A DNA stretch of 64,000 nucleotides, taken from assembly GCA_963383645.1 (NCBI GenBank), contig OY726566.1, positions 96,774,677 through 96,838,676 of the forward strand, given 5' to 3'. The number at the start of each line of letters is the position of its first letter. Position 1 is the first letter of the stretch. The stretch is from Muscardinus avellanarius. Its lineage: Eukaryota > Chordata > Mammalia > Rodentia > Gliridae. This document shows, piece by piece, positions 24,038 to 35,283 of the stretch. The notes below the pieces were generated by a model, which was given only the letters and a program-made list of their open reading frames with translations, had not been told where the DNA came from and ran no database searches. Position numbers and translations under genes: made by a program.

Positions 24038-24552
24038 TGTGATGGTTAGTCTGGATCATCAACTTGAATGGATCATGAAACACCTAGGATTCTGTGACTT
24101 TGGGTGTTGGTAAATGACTGGCTTATGTCAGGGCAGACTGAAGGATTGAAGGGGAAGACCTGCCTTGAATGTAGGTAGTATGGTTCTGATAGGTGCAAGA
24201 CCTGGATAAAAGGGGAAAGCTATGTGAAGGCGGGTATGGTTCTTCTGAAGAAAGTACGTCTGCTCTCTTTGGAGTTATCAGCCTTCAGCTCTTCAAATTG
24301 GCTCTTCACCATCACTTCTCTGGAGAGTTTCCTAGACTTTCCATCTTGGCCTGGGACTGATTTATTGTTTATTCCCATTCTGAAACCCCAGATCTTAGAC
24401 CACTTGACCAGCTACTGGTTCCTCCACTTCTCCATGTACACTCAGCAACCTGGGACTATACTGCTTAGAACTGTAAGCTGATTTGATAAATCCCCTTTTA
24501 CCACATATATGTCCTCTAAGTTCTGTTACTCTAGTGAACTGTGACCAGTACA
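24038..24552 (+). repeat. ERV-L 3-prime LTR
   Basis: Starts tgtgatggttagtctggatc after the polypurine tract at 24026-24035; ends gaccagtaca. Aligns along its length with the 5-prime LTR. Confidence 0.88.
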
Positions 24553-24557
24553 AAAAG

Positions 24558-25119
24558 GTATACAGACTTGGCAAAGCCACACGAACAATATGTTCATGAT
24601 TCTCAAAAATTCAACTTAAATAGTTATATTACATATAAAAATAGAATCAAATCCTGTGCATTCATCTCTGCTTCTAAAAGTGTAACCTTCCATTCTCAGT
24701 AATTTTTTTCAGTTTTTAAAGCAATATTCCTGTACCTAATTGATTATTTGTTGCCTGCTTATAACCTTTAAAAATGTAGAAAAATTAAAATAAATATTAA
24801 AACTACTGAAGAAAGAATAAATTCTGGAGAGGTAGGGGACAAGTTAGTTGACTCCTTAAAAATCACAGGCATATCTGGCTCTGGCCACATGTTCTACATG
24901 TTTATTCCTCAGTATTTTTATCTAAAGGACAAAAATGACAACTTTGAGATATCACTACCTCTCTCATTTGATACATATGAAAAGAAAGTCTAAGGGTGTG
25001 AGCTGACTTTCCTATGGTGACACAGATGCAAAAGATCTTTGTTTCATTTATTTAACAATCTCCCATCTCTTTAGGTCAAGCTTCTTTCATCATAATATGC
25101 TATTTCTCCTTTGTTTTGC
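24558..25119. other. Intronic sequence, nothing recognised
   Basis: AT-rich; no repeat family or exon recognised. Confidence 0.45.
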
Positions 25120-26380
25120 TTAGAGCAGAATAGCCAAAAGTTAAAACAATTCTCCCAAAGAGTTTCATGATTACATGACATACAAATGGAATCAAATCAA
25201 TTTGTGGTTTTAAGTTCCAGTTATTTGTGCTGATGGAGATACTGGGTCATCAGGATACCCATGGGAAATGTCACACTCACAACTATTCTGATCTTGTCAC
25301 AACCAAGGTCTTCGGACTTTTCTTTTATCCAGTCAGTGGCACCTCTTGCTTGGCCACCAGATAACTTGGACCATCAATTACCTAAGAGCCCACTGCTCTC
25401 AGATACATATTTACACACAGATCTTCCTGTCTTTACCTTATCAGGAGCATTGTGTCCAATTTCTCTGCTTGGTGAGCAACCAGACATGGTACGTGAGCAT
25501 TAAACCGTGAAAGCTTAGTTCACAAAAATGGAATTTAGTGTTATCATTAAACATGGCAAAAGTAATCTAACACTCACCTAATGGTATGGATAGCCACTCT
25601 GAATTATGCTAATTAGGCATAAGTGGGAAGCAGCTCAACAAAATGATAGTAATTAATATTATTTTACACAGACATGCTGAACGAGTCCACAATGAGGTGA
25701 GAAAAAGGAGACATTAGATATTTTTACAGATCTCTGCATTTTAATCTAGGCCTAGAGGAGTTTTTGACAATATAAATAAGATATGTGACAAGTTATTTCA
25801 TACAATAAAAGCTAAAATCCTGAGTTTTTTTAAATAATTAGAACAGATTCATGATTATTCTTACAAGGATATGCAAATCTGTATCAATTATTATTATTAC
25901 TTATCAAGCCATCTTAAAACACAGTGACTTACAACACCACAATTATTTATTTTGCTCACAGAGATGTATTTTTGGAAAAGCTTAAAAGTGAAGGTACTTT
26001 ATCCAATGGGAGCAAAAGACCAGCTTGCACCATCACCATGGCCACGGCTGGTCAAGGGCTCTGACTGGGGCTGGGGGTCTTGGTCCTTCTCAAGTGGGTG
26101 TCTCATGGGCTGCTTGTCCACCACTGTGGCTGGGCTCCAAAAGCTACCATCCCCAGGAGCCCAGGGGAGCTCCCTGGCCTTGACTTGGAAACCACTGAGC
26201 ATCCTTCCTGCTAAGTCCTGAGTCAGCCCATGTTCAAGAAGAGGGATCACAGATCACTTTGGAAACCACTGAGCATCCTTCCTGCTAAGTCCTGAGTCAG
26301 CCCATGTTCAAGAAGAGGGATCACAGATCACTGGATAAAGTCACATTATAAGATGAGAGTAGAGCACCAAAGATAATGCT
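25120..26380 (+). repeat. Long interspersed repeat, copy 1 of an inverted pair
   Basis: Matches the complement of 27745-28950 over its length with roughly 80 percent identity by eye. Shared blocks include gggtcatcag, atgtcacactcac, cttttcttttatccagtcag (near match), aggcctagaggagtttttga, and gtggctgggctcc. The family is not certain; the 3-prime part resembles old LTR sequences. The ORF at 25261-25503 and its partner at 28564-28836 are homologous, but I see no known domain in them. Confidence 0.75.
26185..26332. repeat. Perfect 74-bp tandem duplication
   Basis: 26185-26258 and 26259-26332 are identical, from ttggaaaccactgagcatcc to tcacagatcact. Present only in copy 1 of the inverted pair, so younger than that pair. 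Confidence 0.95.
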
Positions 26381-26820
26381 GTGCTTGTTTTCAGGAACTA
26401 CAAACCATCACATCATACTTGAATTGCAATGTGCTTTGAGTCAGGGGTTCCTGTTGACTTTTAGTTAGTACTGGAAAATGGCTCCAACCGACAGCCTGTG
26501 TTACATGTGTCTTATGAGGATGTAGCAGACGTATGATATGGAAGTGAAAGAGATTCCTTCACTGATCCTCCTTCTCCCCAGTCCCTTCCCCTAGGCTATC
26601 TCCCTGCATCTGCTGGGGTTTCTCCTCCATTATCTGAAGTCACTCTGGTATCCTCATGACTCTCTATGTCCATATGTGAGAAAAACCCTGTATTGGGAAA
26701 GGGTGTGGGAAATGGGGAGGAAGCCGGGGGAAAGCCCAACAAGTGCGGTGTGCATGTTTATTCTATCTCTATGAACTGCATTGCGATGTGAGACTATAAT
26801 GCACCAATAGAAGGATAAAA

Positions 26821-26860
26821 AATTATATATATATGTGTATATATATATATATATATATGA
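26821..26860. repeat. (TA)n tract
   Basis: Atatatatatgtgtatatat-type run, next to a possible L1 tail-like sequence at 26690-26820. Confidence 0.9.
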
Positions 26861-26879
26861 TATTATCAGTTTTGTGTCC

Positions 26880-27362
26880 TAAATATCATCTCCATCAACA
26901 GATGAATAGATAACAAAACTTTGGGAAATACACACAATGGAATTCTATTCAGCCACAAAGAAGAACAAAATTATACCATTTGCAAGAAGATGGAAAGTCC
27001 CGGAGAGCATTATGTTAAGTGAGATCAGCCAAGCACAGAAGGAGAAGGTACATATGTTTCCTCTAACATGCCCAAACTAGGGAACACAGAGGATACCAGT
27101 GGGACTCCAGATAATGGAGGGGAAATACCAGCAAAGTTTGAATGGAAAGATAGGAGAGGAGGAAGGCTGATCTTGATTAATGAGGGTCTACATCCGAATA
27201 TGTGTAAAATTATGAATATGACATGGTTACCCTGGACAACCATTGGTGGGAGGAGGGAAGGCAAAATGGGGGTGGGGGTAGAGGGCACCAAATATAGTTT
27301 AAATGTATACCATTTATGTTCAATAAAAATTTTGTTTTAAAAATAAATAAATAAAAGAAAAA
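26880..27362 (+). repeat. LINE-1 3-prime end, 5-prime truncated
   Basis: Ggaattctattcagccacaa, gaagaacaaaattataccat, gcattatgttaagtgagatc are the L1 ORF2 / 3-prime UTR boundary signature. It ends in ttcaataaaaattttg and an A-rich tail with (aaat)n at 27320-27362. Confidence 0.85.
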
Positions 27363-27461
27363 AATATCTTGAAAGAAAAATTTAAAAGAAACTGAAAACT
27401 GCTTGAAGAAATATTTTTTTGGTACTGGAAGAAGAGACAGGTATTTTATGTTACAGTTTGT

Positions 27462-27462
<1 letters not shown>

Positions 27463-27551
<89 letters not shown>

Positions 27552-27727
27552 TCCTGGGGATTGAACCCAGATGGATTCTACCTTTGAACTATACCTCCAG
27601 CCTGATTTTATTTCTTATTTGGAAACAAGAGTCTCCCTAGGTTGCTGAGGCTGGTCTCCAACCTGAGATCCTCCTGTCTTAGCCTCCAAGGACTGAGATT
27701 ACAAGTGTGGGCCACTATGCCTGGTTA
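27463..27727 (-). repeat. B1-dID SINE whose tail became a (TG)n microsatellite
   Basis: (TG)n at 27464-27550 sits exactly where the SINE tail should be; body follows in complement orientation to 27727. Target duplication acagtttgta at 27453-27462 and 27728-27737. Confidence 0.92.
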
Positions 27728-27744
27728 ACAGTTTGTACTTTCTA

Positions 27745-28950
27745 AAAAGAGCTACACGGTATGTCCCATCCTACACACTCATTTCAAAATGTGACTTCGA
27801 CACTTCTCCCATTGAGATGTGGAGTCGATATCTTCCCTCCTCCAATAGAGCAAACTTGGGACTTTGGCAGAAAGTGTGCTTTGCTGTTCCAAGGGAAGGT
27901 GAGCTACCTTCCCTGGATTTCCTGGGATGGTTCCTTTTTGAGCCCAGCCACCACTTCCCAAGGAAGGCCAGGCAGGCTTCCCATGGGAGGAGAACCAAAG
28001 TTGTCAGCTGCAATCAGAGCCCGGCTATCAGCCATGGTCTCCACTATACTCAAAGAGACCCCTTCTCCTCAGAACCCCACCCGAAATGCAGATTTGTGAG
28101 CAAGATAAGTATGGTGTTGTAAGTCACTATGATTTGAGGTGGCTTGATATACTCAGTAATAATAATTGGTAAAAATATGCATGTCCTTGTAAGAATAATC
28201 ATGAATCTGTTCTAATAGATTATCTTTTAAAAAACCCTCAACATTTTAGTTTTTATTATACAAAATAACTTGTCACATATCATATTCCTATTGTCAAAAA
28301 CTCCTCTAGGCCTAGATTAAAATGCAAAGGTCTGTAAAAATATCTAATGTCTCCTTTTTCTCACCTCATCTTGGACTCATTAAGTATGTCTATGTAAAAT
28401 AATATTAATTACTGTCATTTTGTTGAGCTGCTTCCCACTTATGCCTAATTAGCATAATTCAGAGTGGCTATCCATACCATTAGGTGAGTGTTAGATTATC
28501 TTTGCCATGTTTAATGATTACACTAAATTTCATTTTTGTGAGCTAAACCTTCACAGTTTGATGCTAAAGTACCATGGCTAGTTGCTCACCAAGCAGAGAA
28601 ATGGAACAGAATGCTTCTGATAAGGTAAAGACAGGAAGAGCCCTGTGTAAATATGTATCTAAGAGAAGTGAGCTCTTGGGCAGCTGATGGTCCAAGCTGT
28701 CTGCTGGCCAAGCAAAAAGTGCTGCTGACTGTATAAAAGAAAAGTCTGAAGACCCTGATTGTGACAAGATCAGGAGAATCGTGAGTGTGACATGTGCCAT
28801 GGGTATACTGATGACCCGGTGTCTCCATTGGCACAAAAAGAGTTGAAACTTAAAACTAAATATTGACTTGATTTCCCTCTGTGGGTCATAGGATCATAAA
28901 AGTCTTTGGGGATATTTTTTTTCCTCTTGGTAGGATTAGCAATTCCATTT
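27745..28950 (-). repeat. Long interspersed repeat, copy 2 of an inverted pair
   Basis: Complement of the repeat at 25120-26380, without the 74-bp duplication. The region 28564-28836 carries the same broken ORF on the minus strand. Confidence 0.75.
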
Positions 28951-28995
28951 AAGGTGAGCTCTGTCCCTTGTCTTTCCTTAATAATCAGATGTGAG

Positions 28996-29214
28996 CTGGG
29001 CATGTTGGCACACACGTGTAATCCCCGCACTTGGGAGGCTGGGACAGGAAGATCGCACAGGTTCAAAGCCAGCCTCAGCTACTTAGGCTTTCAGCAACTT
29101 AGTAAGACCCTGTTTCTAAATAAAATATTAAATAGGTCTGGGAGTATAGCCCGGAGGTAGAAAGCCCCTGGGTTCCATCCCCAGTACTACATGCACATAC
29201 ACACAAAAAAATTG
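28996..29214 (+). repeat. B1-dID SINE, intermediate type
   Basis: Full-length with cagcctcagctacttaggc linker and cccctgggttccatcccc ID end. Target duplication gatgtgag at 28988-28995 and 29215-29222. Confidence 0.93.
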
Positions 29215-29222
29215 GATGTGAG

Positions 29223-32200
29223 AGAAAAGTCTCTCTTGACTTCCTCTCCAGGTTTCTTTTTCAACCAAACAACCACTCACCTCCCTCCAGGGTTATATTC
29301 TCTCTACTTCACCCAGCCTTGGTACTGAAGAAAGATGGAGTGAGGGTGAAGAGATATACCTCCTACCCTATCATCTCAACCTCACTGGGACTAATGCATT
29401 GGTGGCATCTACATGCCACCAAATATGGTGGTAGTCTTATATTCAAACAGCACATGTGCCAAATCCATTTAGAGCATATAATCATTGATGGGAGACATAA
29501 ATAGGTTTTGTTTCTCCCTAATGACAGAGCTAATCCTCAAATTCAATTAGTTCCTGCTAATTGCATACATGAATGTATATGAAGTCTTTCCATCTGCCAC
29601 GGCAATCCCTTCAAAGCTCTTATTAGCACGGAAGAGGTTTTCTGTTTAGAGAAAACACAAACAGCCCCCACCTAGTGTTTCCTCCTGGCAGAAGCCCTCT
29701 GGTTTGCTGCCAAAGACCAGGATGTGCTTCCACCAGAAGCAGTGAGTTCCACTTCTTTTATCCATCACTGGAATTGGCTATAGAAAGTACAGAGACCAGA
29801 TGTCTCTCCAAAACATCCCATTTATTTGTCACTGTGAAACTGTAAGTTGTTTCACACGTCTAAGTTCCATTTTTGCAATTCCACTACGAGCATGAGGGCC
29901 ATGTCATTTTACAAAAATGAAAGAAATCCTATCTCATTATTTTAGCCATACTGTATCTTTCTCTGAAAACTCTGTGATCCAGAAAATTAATTGTGCTCTG
30001 GAGGTTCAACTGAGTTTCATTTTCTTATGCTGTAAAGTTGGGATTGAGAAAGGCATTCCAGGGAGGAGAAGAAAGCGCCCTTACAGGCCCTGCTGTCCAC
30101 CTGATCAAGTTTGGAGTTTCAAACGTTTTCACATCTCCTTGGGAATCTAATGGTGTTTCGTAGAGATAGCAGAGCCCTGTGCTCAGTAAGGTTGTAGATT
30201 ACTTCCTGGAACACTGATTATAAGATATGGATAAAGGTTAAAGCAAAGCTGGATGGGTTAATGAATTTGCTTTGGGCATGAGGTTAGTGAAAACAAGTTC
30301 ACAAGAGGCCAACGGAGTGCACACTTTTCCAACATCAAAATAGGTTACTTTCAGTCAGTTGTGCAAAATATTCACCAACAGTCACAAAAGGGACCAAAAG
30401 ACATCCTTGAAAATATGTTTTTGCCAACCTCTACAACCCGATATTAATGCTTTCTCCAGTAATAATTTAATATCATTATCTTTGGATTTAGTGGGTCAAG
30501 ACATTTTTAATATCATACCACCATCAAAATAACATTCAGCTCTTCCCTTAACTAGAAAAAAAGCCATTCCTAATACAGATATTACAGAATCACATTAAAT
30601 ATTTTTGTTCAGTAAATATTAAGCCTGCACAATAGAGAAGGTTTTTCATATTTACAAAGGATTTTAATTTGATTACACCTTACAGAATCCCTGACCCCAA
30701 AGTAATTACAATATACAATAACACTTTTCCCTTTTTAACATCTGAATGAGGTGCTACATATTAAAGTGCTTGACATATTACAAACTGATTTGGCAATGTA
30801 AGAGATTAAAGAGGAATTCTAGTATTCTCTAAAGGCCCTTCACCCCAGAATGTTAAGAGAATTTAATTTAGACTGACTTTATTTGTTTTTGCTTTACAGC
30901 CATTTGAATGATAAAGCTGTTATCTTGAGAGGGTAAGAGAAGCAGAAGAACGAATAAATAAAAACTGACACCTTAGCCTCACAGATGAGAGGCAGGTACC
31001 GCAGAGGAAAGGAGTGACCCCTGGTCTGGAGCTCCTCCTGACTTCCCAGGGAAGCAAACTGCAGCGCTATGGCCTCACCCCCCTGTAACGTCAGGCTGCA
31101 CTCCTCTTGAGATCGGTCTCCTTGAATTCATATGATGTATTTTAGCAGTGTCCTTCAGGACCTCTAAAAAGAAATCAGGTTGGAAAGGGGTGCACATATT
31201 TCATTCAGTGAGAGCTATAAGCAGATCCGATGTGGCCCGAAAATGATGGATGTCACTGGCTTTAACCAAACTTCAAGAGCATGTGGGGAATGGTGTTTAC
31301 AGTCAAGATCCAAGTTCAGAGGAATGTGCACTAGAGCTGAAGAAGATTAGAGGTTTATGGGCCATCTGGTCATCAGGGTAGACTTTAAGCACCTTATCAG
31401 TTCCTAGCAGACACTGGACACTCTCTAAGATGAAGGCCTTTCTCACCAAGAAGAAGAATAGTTAGCCAGTGCGTCCTTTACTGGAACAAAAGTAAATCCA
31501 AAGAGGAGTTAATGTAGCAAAGGTCACTTTCAGGGAAGCATACCAGCAAAATACAGATATAGTAAAAATGTGCAATTTTTAAAAAGAATTTCTATAGCAT
31601 TTCCTCCCTTAGTAGTGCAAAGATAGGCAATATAGCTTGTTTGTAACTTAGTTATTATAAAGCATTAATTTTGAATCTTGTCCAATGTTAGTTGGAAGAC
31701 CAGAATAATTATTTTATTTCTGAAAAATAAAAAATGAGTATTAACTTTCATTACAGCTTGCTAGGTTGTCTAGAAAACATCATGCCTTAGAGTCAAGAAC
31801 AATGCTGCTGAGCATGTTCAGAAGATTAAGTGCCAAATAGAAAAGGCTTCAGTGTATCAGTAAATCTGCCCTGACACTTAAGAAAGACTGGATTACATTG
31901 CATGGTTCCTGCAAGTGAAGAAAGACTAAACCTATTCTTCATAGGAATTTTTCCATTCTTAAGAATGAAAAGAACACCTAGAAAGTTCATACCTATATAC
32001 TTGAGCACCCAAATGTAGCCCCTAATGGCTAAAAAACCAGTATGATAGAAAGGATGATTTCCTGGGGAGTTGTAAGAAATTGTCCAGAAAGGAAAAGCTT
32101 CCACTGGCAGAAAAGATGAGAGCGGGGTCTTCTGTGGAGAAGAACAGCAAGCACAGAGCCTTTGAGACAAAAGAGATATGCAGCTTCCCTTGAAGGGGGT

Positions 32201-32604
32201 GCCTATGATGGAGGAGGGAGCATTGAGTCAGGTCTAGGGTGACCTAGAGACCCGGCTTAGCCAGTGTAAGGCCAGAGACTCTGCTTCCACTCCATCATGT
32301 CAATGAAAATCATCCAGAGACTTCATTTTCAGAATATACCCATGGCCAAAATTGCCACCCTCCTTCTCAAAGATAAAGGTATTTAAAGATACAGCCAATA
32401 AATGGCTGCCAGGCCAGATGCCTGAAGATGCCAGTGTCACTGAGTGGGCCATGCTTTTTTCAGAATGAAAAACACCCGGGGTGAGTTAAGGAAGATACGC
32501 TTGCTAGAGAGGCACAGGATCTCAGAAAGAAGGCAAAGAGTTCACAGAGACAGAAATGGTTTAAATGACTTTGTGCAATCTTGCAAAATACAATTCAATT
32601 GTTT
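29223..32604. other. Long unique intron stretch, no gene recognised
   Basis: More than 3 kb with no identified repeat, unusual for this window. 29510-29640 has TAAT-type homeodomain-like sites (caattagttcctgctaattg). ORFs such as 29917-30150 and 31826-32170 have no recognisable domain or splice signals. Confidence 0.5.

Positions 32605-32654
<50 letters not shown>
32605..32654. repeat. (TTG)n microsatellite
   Basis: About 17 uninterrupted units; creates a spurious poly-Cys ORF. Confidence 0.98.
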
Positions 32655-33464
32655 ACAAGGGCTAAAGCAGTTCCCTTCCCTTGCTAGAGTTACAGAGTAA
32701 AAGCAAAGTCACCATACAAGGAGAATTAAGTGGATTCTGGGGATTACACATCCCTTCTGAATAAGCAAGAGGACTTTGATTTGTTCGGAGAAAAGCTGGA
32801 AGTTACCTAGTAGTCATGTATTTTGTTAACTTGTTAAAGAAAGCTCCCAGTGTGAAAGCCACCTGCAGAATTTATATACAGACAACTCAGATTTTCTGTC
32901 TTTTCTTAAAGAGAGTCCGAGGCTGCTGTGGCAGCAGTGGTGTATGTCATCGCAGGTTAGAACATGTGGTAATTTCCCTGGTGGGCGGAAATTCAGACAC
33001 ACGGCCTGTAGACAATAGCGCATAAAAAGTTTCCGAAAGAGGTCTGTGAAATTTAGGGTGGTAGTTTGGGTTTTTTCTTGTGTGTTTCGTTGCTGGGCTT
33101 GTTTCCTAGTGGAGAGGCCTAAGTTGTCCACAGAGCTGAAGAGGCTTTCAAGGCAGTGTGAATGATAGAGAAACCAGGGATGGAGACCAAGGCCATGCCT
33201 GGGATTACCCAGCCCGTTTGGAGCAGAGCCAAGGCAGGGGCCTGGTTCCTCCCATCCAGACAAGGCTGCTGTCATGGTGGTCCTGCCATGCATGCTTAAG
33301 GGACCCAAAGGAAATGTGTCACCTCATCTCAGAAGCCCATGCAAATAAAAGATAGGAGCTCTACTTATAGAAAAATATATCCCTATTTGGCTATTTGACC
33401 TTGATGGCATCTCTGACTCTCTTTGACACTTTTCTGTATCTTTCTTTCACTGATGCTTGCAAGC

Positions 33465-33650
33465 TTCTTGTGTGCTAGCTATGGAGCTAGAGGCTTGACT
33501 TAAATTATTGCATTTAATTCTCACAATAAGTCTATGGGACATGTATCACTATTATCATCCCCATTTGCAGGTTGAAGAAATGAAGGTTTAGTGGTGCTAA
33601 GCAACTGGTTCAAGGCCACACAGCTAACAAAGAAGAAAGCCAGGATGGTG
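33465..33650 (+). repeat. MIR element
   Basis: Clear MIR core and 3-prime order: taaattattgcatttaattc, tcacaataagtctatgggac, tcatccccatttgcaggttg, and ggttcaaggccacacagcta. Confidence 0.85.
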
Positions 33651-33842
33651 GAGACGAGGATGGGAGAGATTTACTAGACAACCTGTTTTCTTAGCAAGGT
33701 TTATGGACTGCCTCCCTTATCTGGTTGTGAGACTTTTCAAAAGTACCATGGTGTCTTTAGGTAGTGACCTCAGGTCCTCCTTTCCTGATATTTCGCAGGT
33801 CAACCCTGAGGAATTAATTTTTAGGAGCCTCTATATCCTACT

Positions 33843-33843
33843 G

Positions 33844-33877
<34 letters not shown>

Positions 33878-34320
33878 ACAGAGATTGAACCCAGGGGCAT
33901 TCTATCTCAGAGCTATGCCCTCAGGGCTACACCCCTATTTTATTTATTTTATTTTATTTTATTATTTTTTTAATTTTTTGCAGTTCTGAGATGGAACCCA
34001 GGGGCATTCTACCTCTGAGCTACACCCCCAGCCCTATTTTTTAAATTTTTATTTTGAAACAGGGTCTCACTGAGTTGCAGAGGGCCTCATTAAGTAGCTG
34101 AGGCTGACTGCGAATCGTGATCCTATTGTCTCAGCCTCCTGAATGCCGAGATGACAAGCGTGCGCCACCATGCCTGGCTTCTATTTTTTTTTAATTTTGA
34201 AACAGGTTCCCTTTAAGATGTTGAGGGTTTCATTATAGTGCTGAGGCTGGCTTCGGACCTGTGCCCACCTGTCTCAGCCTCCCTGATAGTGGGATTACAG
34301 GTGTGCACTACTGATTCTGG
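33843..34320 (-). repeat. B1-dID SINE split by another SINE
   Basis: T-rich tail and ID part at 33843-33945, B1 part resumes at 34183-34320. The interruption is the SINE at 33946-34182. Older, diverged copy (ends gtgcactactgattctgg). Confidence 0.85.
33946..34182 (-). repeat. B1-dID SINE nested in an older copy
   Basis: Full-length complement copy from a (ttttatt)-rich tail to caccatgcctggct. Exact ends are blurred by the T/A-rich target. Confidence 0.85.
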
Positions 34321-34333
34321 TTTCTTGTAGACT

Positions 34334-34528
34334 TTTTTTTTTTTTTGGTGGTACTGGGGTTCCTGGAAACTCTTCTACTTCTGGGCTACACTCCCAGACC
34401 TAATTTTTTTATATTTTTATTTGGAAACAGGGTTTCTTAAGCTAGCGCAGCTGGCTTTGAACCTGCACGATCCTCCTGTCTCCGCCTCCCAAGCACGGAG
34501 ACTACAAGTATGTGCCACCACGCCTGGC
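34334..34528 (-). repeat. B1-dID SINE, young-type
   Basis: Complement copy with ggggttcctggaaactcttc and short junction gctagcgcagctggctttg. Target duplication ttcttgtagact / ttcttgtaaact at 34322-34333 and 34529-34540. Confidence 0.93.
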
Positions 34529-34540
34529 TTCTTGTAAACT

Positions 34541-35081
34541 TTTGACTCTGACCAGGAAAGGTGTAGAAAATCAAGTTGCCCTTCTGGGGAAATGAAAGAC
34601 CTTAACAATAAACTGCTTCTAAGTATTGTGTGGAGTTAAGTTGTCTGGGGAAGGAATGTTGTATGCGAAGGAGGTCATCCTAAAATTTAGGGCACCCAGG
34701 AAAATCCTCATTGACATAAGAAGGCTGCCAACAGGAGCATCTAGTCGACTTTATTCTTCTGTGAAAGGGCTGAACAGATGAATGTATTCACAGCTCTATC
34801 AGGACAGCCCAGGCCTAAGTCGCTTTGACAGGCAGCCTGGGTAAACAAAAACACAATCAGGAAAAAATGTTTCCAGAGTTCTGGAGCACGCTGGTTAAAG
34901 TCACAGAGTTATGACTCTCTTTGTAGGGACTGACTGGAAAAGTGACAAGGCTTTCTAGTCTTTCCCAAGTGGTAATCATGATAAACTCATAGGTCAGGGA
35001 AGCTGGCCACTGGTCAGTTCTATGCAAGAGGGAGCCACCAAAGTAAAAAATAAGCTTTAGGTAGAGCACACTGGGCAACAT
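34541..35081. other. Intronic sequence, nothing recognised
   Basis: No repeat or exon recognised. Confidence 0.45.
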
Positions 35082-35283
35082 TTTTTTTTTTAAACTGGGG
35101 ATTTAATCCAGGGGCATTCTACTTCCAATATGCACTCCCAGTTTTATTTTTTAGTCTTTATTTTGAAACAGGGTCTCACTAAGTTAGGGAGGGCCTAAGT
35201 AGCTGAGGCTGGCTGCGAACCCATGATCCTTCTGTCTTAGCTTCCCAAGTGCTGGGATTACAAGTGTGCACCACCACGCCTGG
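35082..35283 (-). repeat. B1-dID SINE
   Basis: Complement copy ending ccaccacgcctggc; short target duplication ggcaaca. Confidence 0.9.

Larger units (their letters stand above)
17436..24552 (+). mobile_element. ERV-L type provirus, defective, with both LTRs
   Basis: LTRs at both ends begin tgtgatgg and end in ca. Flanks aatag (17431-17435) and aaaag (24553-24557) could be a 5-bp target duplication with one change. Behind the 5-prime LTR lies a primer-site-like ttggagccaag, and before the 3-prime LTR a polypurine tract aaggggtgga. Order is a gag-like stretch, protease/RT, RNase H region and integrase; no env is recognisable, as in ERV-L. About 7.1 kb including three SINEs. The two LTRs differ at roughly a fifth of sites by eye, so the insertion is old. 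All reading frames are broken. Confidence 0.88.

Noticed and set aside
26880..27362. L1 3-prime end considered as a processed pseudogene because of its tail
   Set aside because: The sequence matches the L1 ORF2/3-prime UTR signature and no cellular gene.
25261..28836. Homologous ORFs in the two inverted arms considered as a conserved protein
   Set aside because: Similarity follows from the arms being copies of the same repeat; frames are short, and no known domain is seen.
32444..32665. ORF with a poly-Cys end
   Set aside because: The Cys run is the (TTG)n microsatellite read in one frame; no other coding sign.
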